Shown: positions 53,777 through 63,734 of the stretch, piece after piece
Position numbering within the stretch: position 1 is the stretch's first letter
How the letters are laid out: every line of letters begins with the position of its first letter
Position numbers and translations under genes: made by a program
The notes under the pieces: model-generated
The model's database searches: none
Told to the model about the DNA's origin: nothing
Seen by the model: the letters and a program-made list of their open reading frames with translations, nothing else
Assembly (NCBI GenBank): GCA_904063045.1
Contig: CAJFCJ010000041.1
Coordinates: 80,218 to 144,217, forward strand
From: Dimorphilus gyrociliatus
Taxonomy: Eukaryota; Annelida; Polychaeta; Dinophilidae
Direction: 5' to 3'
Length of the DNA: 64,000 bases

Positions 53777-54558
53777 TTAGGAGTTTCCCTGGTCCATAGT
53801 CTCCTCATCAGCACTCATTTTCTCTGTAATTCCTTTAAATAAGACAGTCATGATTGCCAATTCCTTTCTTAGTTCTGAGATTTCATCCTTAGAGTTCTTG
53901 TAAGGTTCTTTGTGTCTGGTTTTGTCTGCTGGTTTCTTGGATCTCTGTATGGTAGGGAGCTCTTTGAAATTTTCATGGAGCTCTCTATTGAAAGAGTCAT
54001 CTAAGGGAGCTTTTAGATTTTTGGTAACCAAGTATACACTTTCTTTAAGTTGGGCCCAATTAATCTTTTTGCCATATTTTTGTATCGATCTGGTTTTGGC
54101 TACTTCAATAGCTTTCTTAACCTCTGATTGATTGTAATTTTGCTGATCATTTTTTATCTTGTCCCTCATTTTAGAGAGCCTCTCATTGAGCTCCTCCAGC
54201 ACCACTCTATTTGTTTCTCTAGCACAAGTATTGGCTATTTCATGTAGTTGGTTGAGTCTTTCCCCAGTGATGGGACCTCCTGTGATTCTAATTGAGTCCA
54301 TCATATCCATGGCCTTTTTGGTCCAAGGGTTATATTCCTTAAGTCTCTCAATCTGGTGAATAGAACTGTAAGTTTTACTCATAGCTCTAGTCAGGGCTTT
54401 TTCCTTGTCACTTAGAGAACCTTTAAAACCATTTGCATCAGGTGCAGTCTGGCTCTTTGTGACTTGTACCCATCTGGGTTTGTCTGGAGCTCTGGAGTAG
54501 GGTGTCTTTCTTCCTGTTTTTTTGTTCTTCTAGGAGCTTGGTTTTGTTTAGGGTCCAT
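53777..54558 (-). pseudogene. PLE ORF1, unit 1, frameshifted near the start
   Basis: Same ORF1 as in unit 2. A poly-T run is one base shorter here (about 54517), breaking the frame within the first 20 codons; the rest (53777-54382 and upstream) is open. The single homopolymer change may be an assembly error. See unit 2 for the domain description. Confidence 0.65.
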
Positions 54559-54910
54559 TGCCAAAGTCTGTACTGGGTAGGTTAGGGTTGGTAAGGGTTA
54601 TGGGTTAGGCCACTCACACAACTCTGGTAATGTTTTTGGGAACTGGTTAGCTAGTGTTCCAGTGTAATACCTAACTTTTACTCAATGTTAGGTAGGGTTC
54701 TCCTTGGTCAGGATTATAGATCTGGCTCCCAGTCTTAGTCAGGTTTTGGAACTGTTAGTTGGTGTTCAGGGTTCTACCAATTTTCCAATAGGTAGGAGTT
54801 CTCTATGTCTGAGCTCCTTGGTGCTTCAGTGCTCTGTCAAACTCTTAGTCTTATTCAATAACAATTAAATTTTTTCTTTTTCATCAACTTTTTATTTTAA
54901 ACTTTAAACA

Positions 54911-54955
54911 TATTACACAATATTTCGCCTCTACTTGAGGCTTCATCAGTTGTAA
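54911..54955 (-). ncRNA. Hammerhead-like motif, PLE leader 2 (two single-base losses)
   Basis: Core CTGATGA, GCCTC/GAGGC and GAAA are intact, but both stem I strands lack one base relative to the other units, in a stretch full of single-base deletions. Confidence 0.5.
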
Positions 54956-55064
54956 GTTAAACTGAACACCAACATAAGTATTTATACCATCACCACAAAA
55001 AAAAAAAAAATTTTATATATAAAAAACATGAAAACAAGATGGCTGCCCTTGCACTAGCGCCACC

Positions 55065-55256
55065 TAACTACATTTTTCTTTGTTTCTTTGAAGGTACTAC
55101 TTCAAATTCATCACCTGATCTTTGATTAGGAGTCTTTGTTGTATTCCAATATTGCTATTCTCTTTGGAGTGCTTTCATATTGATACTCACCATCTTCCAT
55201 ATCATCATAGTTGTCATCATCTTCTTCCTCCTCAGTCTGTTCCTTGGTAGGGACCA
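55065..55256 (-). pseudogene. PLE ORF3, unit 2, frameshifted
   Basis: Same sequence as ORF3 in the other units except for single-base losses (CTTTTGATT to CTTTGATT, TCTTTTGG to TCTTTGG) that break the frame. Confidence 0.6.
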
Positions 55257-55531
55257 TTTCTTTGTCTGACTAAGTTGTAAGAACTGTTGAAGCTCACTTG
55301 AGCTCTTGGAGCTCTATTGAGTTCATGAGCTCTACTGAGCTCTTGGAGCTCTTGGAGCTCTACTGAGTTCTTGGAGCTCTACTGAGCCTTCAAGGTCTCC
55401 TGTGGTATTGGAGCTCAACTGAGCTACTGTAGCTCCTTGGAGCTCTTGGACCTTATTGTAGCTAACTGTAGCTTTTGGAGTTCCTTGTAGCTTGTAGAGC
55501 TTGTTGTAGCTGCTGAAATTCATTACAGTTC

Positions 55532-57799
55532 TTGGAGTTCCACTTTGGCTTTTCTGGAGTAGAATTTTTTCTATGTGTTTTTCCATCATCTCATCAACCT
55601 TCTTATTGATAAGCCAGTGTCTGGTAGTAGTTGGGATCCTAAAGGCAGTTATTGACTTATACATTTGAAGTGAGAGCTGTTAGGGGCTAGCTGGTGGATT
55701 GTCTCTTGACTTTCTCAGCTATTAGTTGGGCTCCATTGTGTTGTGGTATGAGGAGTGGTACCATTTCCTTGGTGGTAAAACCTTCATGTTTATTAAGACC
55801 ATGTGGGAACAGTGTATCCAAATGGTTTGATGATTTCAGTTTCTTTTCTCATTAACCAAACTATTACTGAGCTCTCTGTGAGTTCCTTAGGAGCTACAGC
55901 AGCTATGTAGATCTTGAACTTCTTGATATCATGTGTTGCCATATGGTTATATAGTGGTCTATCTATCTTGTTTTTGAAGCCCAAATTATGGGTACCCCAT
56001 CTACACTTGATAGTATCTGTAGTCATACCCACATATGCTAACCCACACATAGAGCATTGTAGGATATAACACAACCCTTGGTGTTACAGTTAATGCTTTG
56101 GGTTAAGCTCCAAGAGTTGACCTGGTATAGGTCAAATACCTCATCTCTGGAGTCCAGTCTGAGGCAAGTATCACATCTAGTGTTACAACATTTATTGACT
56201 TTATACCTCAGTGCCTTTTTTTCTTCAGCTCTGGTGTTGAATTTTTTAATGGTGTCCCCTCCCCATTCTCCAGGTGTAGCCATTGACTTTATTGATTCTA
56301 ATGAGATCTTTGAACTGTGAGATAGCCATTTTGGGATCTTTGCAGTTTCTCATATATCTAGTTAGCTGGCTCATTAGGATACCTCTGAATGTGTGTGGTG
56401 GATGATTGGATTTGGTGTGTAGCAGTATTCTGGAGTCAGTAGCCTTAAAATGGGTTTCCCAGGAAAGAGAGTTCCCTAGTATATGTAGGTCCAAGTCCAG
56501 AAAAGTACTTGATTTAGGGTTCTGGGACCAAGTGAGCTTGATATCTGGATTTCTGTTGTTTAGTCTTGTCTGGAACTCCATGATGTCCCTGTCTGGTTTA
56601 GTGACCAAAATGATATCATCAATGTACCTGCCATAGTACTCAATGTCCTCTGTAAAATCTGTGACCAATTCGTGTTCCCAGGTGTGTAACACTATGTTTG
56701 CATATGCTGGACTAAATGGAGCTCCCATAGCTGTGCCCTTTATTTGCAGGAACCTGTGGTTCCCAAAGGTGAAATCATTGTTGTTGAGACAAATCCAAAG
56801 GAGTTCCAAGATTAGTTCATCAGGTCTACCTTCATGGTAGTGGGTTAACATGAACTCTTTAACAGCTTTTATGCCCCATTGAGGGTTAATGCTTGGGTAT
56901 AGAGCTTCTACATCTGCTGTGAAGATCCCTCTGTTTTGCCAATTATGTATCATAGATAGTTTGCCAATGCAATGTTGGGTGTTTTTAACATAGCTAGTGG
57001 TACTTTTTGCCATTTTGACCAGATAGTGATCAACAAATTTAGATATTTTATATAGATCAGAGCCTACATAGCTCACCACTGGTCTCCCCTTGGGGATCCT
57101 ATATGGTACTCTCCATTGGGAGCTGTGTTTATGAATTTTAGGTAGGAGGTAAAACTTTCTATCTCCTGGGCTATTCTGTGGAGCCATCAGAGTTGCTGTA
57201 GATTTGGTAATAATTTTCATTGTAACCAATTCATTAAGGATTTCATTTAACCGGGTCCATTGGGTAGAGCTTATTTTATTGCTGACCTGTTTGTAGGTTG
57301 TTCTGTCACAGAGCTGTGTCATGGCTTCAAAGACATAGTCCTCTTTGTCCATTAAGACAATCCTTCTTCCTTTATCAGCTGGTTTAATGATAATGTTAGG
57401 ATGATTGTTGAGGAAGTTTTTCATTAGGCCTTGATTTTCAAAACCCTTCTGGGCTCTATTAATTTTTTCAGAGCCCTTTATAATGTCATATATCCTGTCT
57501 GTGATATGGTTAATTTCTGGAATATGACTAGAGGGCATGTAATTTAACTCCCTCATTAGTTCAGGTAGAGATGGTGCTTGTATGTCAAGAAGTTTTTTCT
57601 TTAGTGGATTATTTCGAAATCTTGGTGTACCATTTTTCTCAATGATCTTTAGCCATTTTAATGTATAATCCAAGATCCCTGTGAAGTGCAAGTTTATAAA
57701 TTTATTTGGGGCCCAAGTCCAGGCAAAGCCTAGACCTTGTGCCATAGTGTTCAGGCAAGAACTCTTGATGTTAGAGTTCCTACATAGGTTAAAAACCAT
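55532..57799 (-). pseudogene. PLE RT-GIY-YIG ORF2, unit 2, frameshifted
   Basis: 57799-56246 is open and identical to units 1 and 3 through the RT domain. An extra C near 56259 and further one-base changes at about 56067, 55828, 55700, 55665 and 55542 then scatter the GIY-YIG domain and tail over three frames. The errors fall almost entirely left of 56290, which points to a local consensus-quality problem rather than decay. Confidence 0.75.
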
Positions 57800-57870
57800 A
57801 CTTGGTTCTGTTTTATTGATAAAAACATGTTTAAAAACATTATAATTGTTATGCTGTTGTGCTTGAAGAG

Positions 57871-58653
57871 TTAGGAGTTTCCCTGGTCCATAGTCTCCTC
57901 ATCAGCACTCATTTTCTCTGTAATTCCTTTAAATAAGACAGTCATGATTGCCAATTCCTTTCTTAGTTCTGAGATTTCATCCTTAGAGTTCTTGTAAGGT
58001 TCTTTGTGTCTGGTTTTGTCTGCTGGTTTCTTGGATCTCTGTATGGTAGGGAGCTCTTTGAAATTTTCATGGAGCTCTCTATTGAAAGAGTCATCTAAGG
58101 GAGCTTTTAGATTTTTGGTAACCAAGTATACACTTTCTTTAAGTTGGGCCCAATTAATCTTTTTGCCATATTTTTGTATCGATCTGGTTTTGGCTACTTC
58201 AATAGCTTTCTTAACCTCTGATTGATTGTAATTTTGCTGATCATTTTTTATCTTGTCCCTCATTTTAGAGAGCCTCTCATTGAGCTCCTCCAGCACCACT
58301 CTATTTGTTTCTCTAGCACAAGTATTGGCTATTTCATGTAGTTGGTTGAGTCTTTCCCCAGTGATGGGACCTCCTGTGATTCTAATTGAGTCCATCATAT
58401 CCATGGCCTTTTTGGTCCAAGGGTTATATTCCTTAAGTCTCTCAATCTGGTGAATAGAACTGTAAGTTTTACTCATAGCTCTAGTCAGGGCTTTTTCCTT
58501 GTCACTTAGAGAACCTTTAAAACCATTTGCATCAGGTGCAGTCTGGCTCTTTGTGACTTGTACCCATCTGGGTTTGTCTGGAGCTCTGGAGTAGGGTGTC
58601 TTTCTTCCTGTTTTTTTTGTTCTTCTAGGAGCTTGGTTTTGTTTAGGGTCCAT
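57871..58653 (-). CDS. PLE ORF1, unit 2 (intact)
   Basis: 260 codons from the ATG at 58653 (MDPKQNQAPRR). The frame is open for another 20 codons upstream, where it reads through the telomere-complementary leader. The N-terminus is basic ('RRTKKTGRK'); then a long helical, probably coiled-coil body ('ERLSKMRDKIKNDQQ', 'SEVKKAIEVAK', 'DEISELRKELAIM') ends DQGNS. No zinc finger or enzyme motif. PLEs often carry an upstream ORF of poorly known function; an RNA-binding or oligomerising role fits the basic, coiled composition but is inference. RT starts 71 bp after its stop. Confidence 0.7.
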   Translation of the reverse strand: MDPKQNQAPRRTKKTGRKTPYSRAPDKPRWVQVTKSQTAPDANGFKGSLSDKEKALTRAMSKTYSSIHQIERLKEYNPWTKKAMDMMDSIRITGGPITGERLNQLHEIANTCARETNRVVLEELNERLSKMRDKIKNDQQNYNQSEVKKAIEVAKTRSIQKYGKKINWAQLKESVYLVTKNLKAPLDDSFNRELHENFKELPTIQRSKKPADKTRHKEPYKNSKDEISELRKELAIMTVLFKGITEKMSADEETMDQGNS

Positions 58654-58659
58654 TGCCAA

Positions 58660-58720
58660 AGTCTGTACTGGGTAGGTTAGGGTTTGGTAAGGGTTATGGG
58701 TTAGGCCACTCACACAACTC
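58660..58720 (+). repeat. Telomere-like segment in the PLE leader (unit 2)
   Basis: GGTAGGTTAGGGTTTGGTAAGGGTTATGGGTTAGG: degenerate TTAGGG units in each leader (also 54585-54610, 62780-62812, 50300-50335, 50480-50505). The element RNA therefore carries CCCUAA-like sequence just upstream of ORF1. Confidence 0.75.
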
Positions 58721-59014
58721 TGGTAATGTTTTTGGGAACTGGTTAGCTAGTGTTCCAGTGTAATACCTAACTTTTACTCAATGTTAGGTAGGGGTTCTCC
58801 TTGGTCAGGATTATAGATCTGGGCTCCCAGTCTTAGTCAGGTTTTGGGAACTGGTTAGTTGGTGTTCAAGGGTTCTACCAATTTTCCAATAGGTAGGAGT
58901 TCTCTATGTCTGAGCTCCTTGGTGCTTCAGTGCTCTGTCAAACTCTTAGTCTTATTCAATAACAATTAAATTTTTTCTTTTTCATCAACTTTTTATTTTA
59001 AACTTTAAAACATA

Positions 59015-59059
59015 TTACAACAATATTTCGCCTCTACTTGAGGCTTCATCAGGTTGTAA
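59015..59059 (-). ncRNA. Hammerhead-ribozyme-like motif, PLE leader 3
   Basis: Identical to leader 1: UUACAAC / CUGAUGA / GCCUC-AAGUA-GAGGC / GAAA / UAUU / GUUGUAA. Confidence 0.7.
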
Positions 59060-59173
59060 GTTAAACTGAACACCAACATAAGTATTTATACCATCACCAC
59101 AAAAAAAAAAAAAAAAATTTTATATATAAAAACATGAAAACAAGATGGCTGCCCTTGCACTAGCGCCACCTAA

Positions 59174-59365
59174 CTACATTTTTCTTTGTTTCTTTGAAGG
59201 TACTACTTCAAATTCATCACCTGATCTTTTGATTAGGAGTCTTTGTTGTATTCCAATATTGCTATTCTCTTTTGGAGTGCTTTCATATTGATACTCACCA
59301 TCTTCCATATCATCATAGTTGTCATCATCTTCTTCCTCCTCAGTCTGTTCCTTGGTAGGGACCAT
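59174..59365 (-). CDS. PLE ORF3, unit 3
   Basis: Identical 63-codon acidic ORF to unit 1, with acidic N-terminal block and basic C-terminus. Confidence 0.5.
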   Translation of the reverse strand: MVPTKEQTEEEEDDDNYDDMEDGEYQYESTPKENSNIGIQQRLLIKRSGDEFEVVPSKKQRKM

Positions 59366-59631
59366 TTCTTTGTCTGACTAAGTTGTAAGAACTGTTGAAG
59401 CTCACTTGAGCTCTTGGAGCTCTATTGAGTTCATGAGCTCTACTGAGCTCTTGGAGCTCTTGGAGCTCTACTGAGTTCTTGGAGCTCTACTGAGCTCTTC
59501 AAGGTCTCCTGTGGTATTGGAGCTCAACTGAGCTACTGTAGCTCCTTGGAGCTCTTGGACCTTATTGTAGCTAACTGTAGCTTTTGGAGTTCCTTGTAGC
59601 TTGTAGAGCTTGTTGTAGCTGCTGAAATTCA

Positions 59632-61908
59632 TTACAGTTCTTGGAGTTCACTTTGGCTTTTCTGGAGTAGAATTTTTTCTATGTGTTTTTCCATCATCTC
59701 ATCAACCTTCTTATTGATAAGCCAGTGTCTGGTAGTAGTTGGGATCCTAAAGGCAGTTATTGACTTATACATTTGGAAGTGAGAGCTGTTAGGGGCTAGC
59801 TGGTGGATTGTTCTCTTGACTTTCTCAGCTATTAGTTGGGCTCCATTGTGTTGTGGTATGAGGAGTGGTACCATTTCCTTGGTGGTAAAACCTTCATGTT
59901 TATTAAGACCATGTGGGAACAGTGTATCCAAATGGTTGATGATTTCAGTTTCTTTTCTCATTAACCAAACTATTACTGAGCTCTCTGTGAGTTCCTTAGG
60001 AGCTACAGCAGCTATGTAGATCTTGAACTTCTTGATATCATGTGTTGCCATATGGTTATATAGTGGTCTATCTATCTTGTTTTTGAAGCCCAAATTATGG
60101 GTACCCCATCTACACTTGATAGTATCTGTAGTCATACCCACATATGCTAACCCACACATAGAGCATTGTAGGATATAGACACAACCCTTGGTGTTACAGT
60201 TAATGCTTTGGGTTAAGCTCCAAGAGTTGACCTGGTATAGGTCAAATACCTCATCTCTGGAGTCCAGTCTGAGGCAAGTATCACATCTAGTGTTACAACA
60301 TTTATTGACTTTATACCTCAGTGCCTTTTTTTCTTCAGCTCTGGTGTTGAATTTTTTAATGGTGTCCCTCCCCATTCTCCAGGTGTAGCCATTGACTTTA
60401 TTGATTCTAATGAGATCTTTGAACTGTGAGATAGCCATTTTGGGATCTTTGCAGTTTCTCATATATCTAGTTAGCTGGCTCATTAGGATACCTCTGAATG
60501 TGTGTGGTGGATGATTGGATTTGGTGTGTAGCAGTATTCTGGAGTCAGTAGCCTTAAAATGGGTTTCCCAGGAAAGAGAGTTCCCTAGTATATGTAGGTC
60601 CAAGTCCAGAAAAGTACTTGATTTAGGGTTCTGGGACCAAGTGAGCTTGATATCTGGATTTCTGTTGTTTAGTCTTGTCTTGAACTCCATGATGTCCCTG
60701 TCTGGTTTAGTGACCAAAATGATATCATCAATGTACCTGCCATAGTACTCAATGTCCTCTGTAAAATCTGTGACCAATTCGTGTTCCCAGGTGTGTAACA
60801 CTATGTTTGCATATGCCGGACTAAATGGAGCTCCCATAGCTGTGCCCTTTATTTGCAGGAACCTGTGGTTCCCAAAGGTGAAATCATTGTTGTTGAGACA
60901 AATCCAAAGGAGTTCCAAGATTAGTTCATCAGGTCTACCTTCATGGTAGTGGGTTAACATGAACTCTTTAACAGCTTTTATGCCCCATTGAGGGTTAATG
61001 CTTGGGTATAGAGCTTCTACATCTGCTGTGAAGATCCCTCTGTTTTGCCAATTATGTATCATAGATAGTTTGCCAATGCAATGTTGGGTGTTTTTAACAT
61101 AGCTGGTGGTACTTTTTGCCATTTTGACCAGATAGTGATCAACAAATTTAGATATTTTATATAGATCAGAGCCTACATAGCTCACCACTGGTCTCCCCTT
61201 GGGGATCCTATATGGTACTCTCCATTGGGAGCTGTGTTTATGAATTTTAGGTAGGAGGTAAAACTTTCTATCTCCTGGGCTATTCTGTGGAGCCATCAGA
61301 GTTGCTGTAGATTTGGTAATAATTTTCATTGTAACCAATTCATTAAGGATTTCATTTAACCGGGTCCATTGGGTAGAGCTTATTTTATTGCTGACCTGTT
61401 TGTAGGTTGTTCTGTCACAGAGCTGTGTCATGGCTTCAAAGACATAGTCCTCTTTGTCCATTAAGACAATCCTTCTTCCTTTATCAGCTGGTTTAATGAT
61501 AATGTTAGGATGATTGTTGAGGAAGTTTTTCATTAGGCCTTGATTTTCAAAACCCTTCTGGGCTCTATTAATTTTTTCAGAGCCCTTTATAATGTCATAT
61601 ATCCTGTCTGTGATATGGTTAATTTCTGGAATATGACTAGAGGGCATGTAATTTAACTCCCTCATTAGTTCAGGTAGAGATGGTGCTTGTATGTCAAGAA
61701 GTTTTTTCTTTAGTGGATTATTTCGAAATCTTGGTGTACCATTTTTCTCAATGATCTTTAGCCATTTTAATGTATAATCCAAGATCCCTGTGAAGTGCAA
61801 GTTTATAAATTTATTTGGGGCCCAAGTCCAGGCAAAGCCTAGACCTTGTGCCATAGTGTTCAGGCAAGAACTCTTGATGTTAGAGTTCCTACATAGGTTA
61901 AAAACCAT
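59632..61908 (-). CDS. PLE RT-GIY-YIG ORF2, unit 3
   Basis: 758 codons, intact, differing from unit 1 at residue 410 (Lys instead of Gln), with very few silent changes. Same DKG, RT A and YIDD motifs, Cys cluster and GIY-YIG domain. The near identity implies recent amplification or ongoing homogenisation of the array. Confidence 0.9.
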   Translation of the reverse strand: MVFNLCRNSNIKSSCLNTMAQGLGFAWTWAPNKFINLHFTGILDYTLKWLKIIEKNGTPRFRNNPLKKKLLDIQAPSLPELMRELNYMPSSHIPEINHITDRIYDIIKGSEKINRAQKGFENQGLMKNFLNNHPNIIIKPADKGRRIVLMDKEDYVFEAMTQLCDRTTYKQVSNKISSTQWTRLNEILNELVTMKIITKSTATLMAPQNSPGDRKFYLLPKIHKHSSQWRVPYRIPKGRPVVSYVGSDLYKISKFVDHYLVKMAKSTTSYVKNTQHCIGKLSMIHNWQNRGIFTADVEALYPSINPQWGIKAVKEFMLTHYHEGRPDELILELLWICLNNNDFTFGNHRFLQIKGTAMGAPFSPAYANIVLHTWEHELVTDFTEDIEYYGRYIDDIILVTKPDRDIMEFKTRLNNRNPDIKLTWSQNPKSSTFLDLDLHILGNSLSWETHFKATDSRILLHTKSNHPPHTFRGILMSQLTRYMRNCKDPKMAISQFKDLIRINKVNGYTWRMGRDTIKKFNTRAEEKKALRYKVNKCCNTRCDTCLRLDSRDEVFDLYQVNSWSLTQSINCNTKGCVYILQCSMCGLAYVGMTTDTIKCRWGTHNLGFKNKIDRPLYNHMATHDIKKFKIYIAAVAPKELTESSVIVWLMRKETEIINHLDTLFPHGLNKHEGFTTKEMVPLLIPQHNGAQLIAEKVKRTIHQLAPNSSHFQMYKSITAFRIPTTTRHWLINKKVDEMMEKHIEKILLQKSQSELQEL

Positions 61909-61979
61909 ACTTGGTTCTGTTTTATTGATAAAAACATGTTTAAAAACATTATAATTGTTATGCTGTTGTGCTTGAAGAG

Positions 61980-62761
61980 TTAGGAGTTTCCCTGGTCCAT
62001 AGTCTCCTCATCAGCACTCATTTTCTCTGTAATTCCTTTAAATAAGACAGTCATGATTGCCAATTCCTTTCTTAGTTCTGAGATTTCATCCTTAGAGTTC
62101 TTGTAAGGTTCTTTGTGTCTGGTTTTGTCTGCTGGTTTCTTGGATCTCTGTATGGTAGGGAGCTCTTTGAAATTTTCATGGAGCTCTCTATTGAAAGAGT
62201 CATCTAAGGGAGCTTTTAGATTTTTGGTAACCAAGTATACACTTTCTTTAAGTTGGGCCCAATTAATCTTTTTGCCATATTTTTGTATCGATCTGGTTTT
62301 AGCTACTTCAATAGCTTTCTTAACCTCTGATTGATTGTAATTTTGCTGATCATTTTTTATCTTGTCCCTCATTTTAGAGAGCCTCTCATTGAGCTCCTCC
62401 AGCACCACTCTATTTGTTTCTCTAGCACAAGTATTGGCTATTTCATGTAGTTGGTTGAGTCTTTCCCCAGTAATGGGACCTCCTGTGATTCTAATTGAGT
62501 CCATCATATCCATGGCCTTTTTGGTCCAAGGTTATATTCCTTAAGTCTCTCAATCTGGTGAATAGAACTGTAAGTTTTACTCATAGCTCTAGTCAGGGCT
62601 TTTTCCTTGTCACTTAGAGAACCTTTAAAACCATTTGCATCAGGTGCAGTCTGGCTCTTTGTGACTTGTACCCATCTGGGTTTGTCTGGAGCTCTGGAGT
62701 AGGGTGTCTTTCTTCCTGTTTTTTTTGTTCTTCTAGGAGCTTGGTTTTGTTTAGGGTCCAT
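61980..62761 (-). pseudogene. PLE ORF1, unit 3, one-base frameshift
   Basis: As unit 2, but GTCCAAGGGTT is GTCCAAGGTT near 62528, so the frame breaks between 'KEYN' and 'WTKKAMD'. Both halves are otherwise open. It may be a sequencing homopolymer error. Confidence 0.7.
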
Positions 62762-63122
62762 TGCCAAAGTCTGTACTGGGTAGGTTAGGGTTTGGTAAGG
62801 GTTATGGGTTAGGCCACTCACACAACTCTGGTAATGTTTTTGGGAACTGGTTAGCTAGTGTTCCAGTGTAATACCTAACTTTTACTCAATGTTAGGTAGG
62901 GGTTCTCCTTGGTCAGGATTATAGATCTGGGCTCCCAGTCTTAGTCAGGTTTTGGGAACTGGTTAGTTGGTGTTCCAGGGTTCTACCAATTTTCCAATAG
63001 GTAGGAGTTCTCTATGTCTGAGCTCCTTGGTGCTTCAGTGCTCTGTCAAACTCTTAGTCTTATTCAATAACAATTAAATTTTTTCTTTTTCATCAACTTT
63101 TTATTTTAAACTTTAAAACATA

Positions 63123-63167
63123 TTACAACAATATTTCGCCTCTACTTGAGGCTTCATCAGGTTGTAA
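63123..63167 (-). ncRNA. Hammerhead-ribozyme-like motif, PLE leader 4
   Basis: Same core and pairing as leaders 1 and 3. Confidence 0.7.
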
Positions 63168-63276
63168 GTTAAACTGAACACAAACATAAGTATTTATACC
63201 ATCACCACAAAAAAAAAAAAAATTTATATATAAAACATGAAAACAAGATGGCTGCCCTTGCACTAGCGCCACCTAA

Positions 63277-63468
63277 CTACATTTTTCTTTGTTTCTTTGA
63301 AGGTACTACTTCAAATTCATCACCTGATCTTTTGATTAGGAGTCTTTGTTGTATTCCAATATTGCTATTCTCTTTTGGAGTGCTTTCATATTGATACTCA
63401 CCATCTTCCATATCATCATAGTTGTCATCATCTTCTTCCTCCTCAGTCTGTTCCTTGGTAGGGACCAT
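63277..63468 (-). CDS. PLE ORF3, unit 4
   Basis: Identical to units 1 and 3. Confidence 0.5.
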   Translation of the reverse strand: MVPTKEQTEEEEDDDNYDDMEDGEYQYESTPKENSNIGIQQRLLIKRSGDEFEVVPSKKQRKM

Positions 63469-63734
63469 TTCTTTGTCTGACTAAGTTGTAAGAACTGTTG
63501 AAGCTCACTTGAGCTCTTGGAGCTCTATTGAGTTCTTGAGCTCTACTGAGCTCTTAGAGCTCTTGGAGCTCTACTGAGTTCTTGGAGCTCTACTGAGCTC
63601 TTCAAGGTCTCCTGTGGTATTGGAGCTCAACTGAGCTACTGTAGCTCCTTGGAGCTCTTGGACCTTATTGTAGCTAACTGTAGCTTTTGGAGTTCCTTGT
63701 AGCTTGTAGAGCTTGTTGTAGCTGCTGAAATTCA

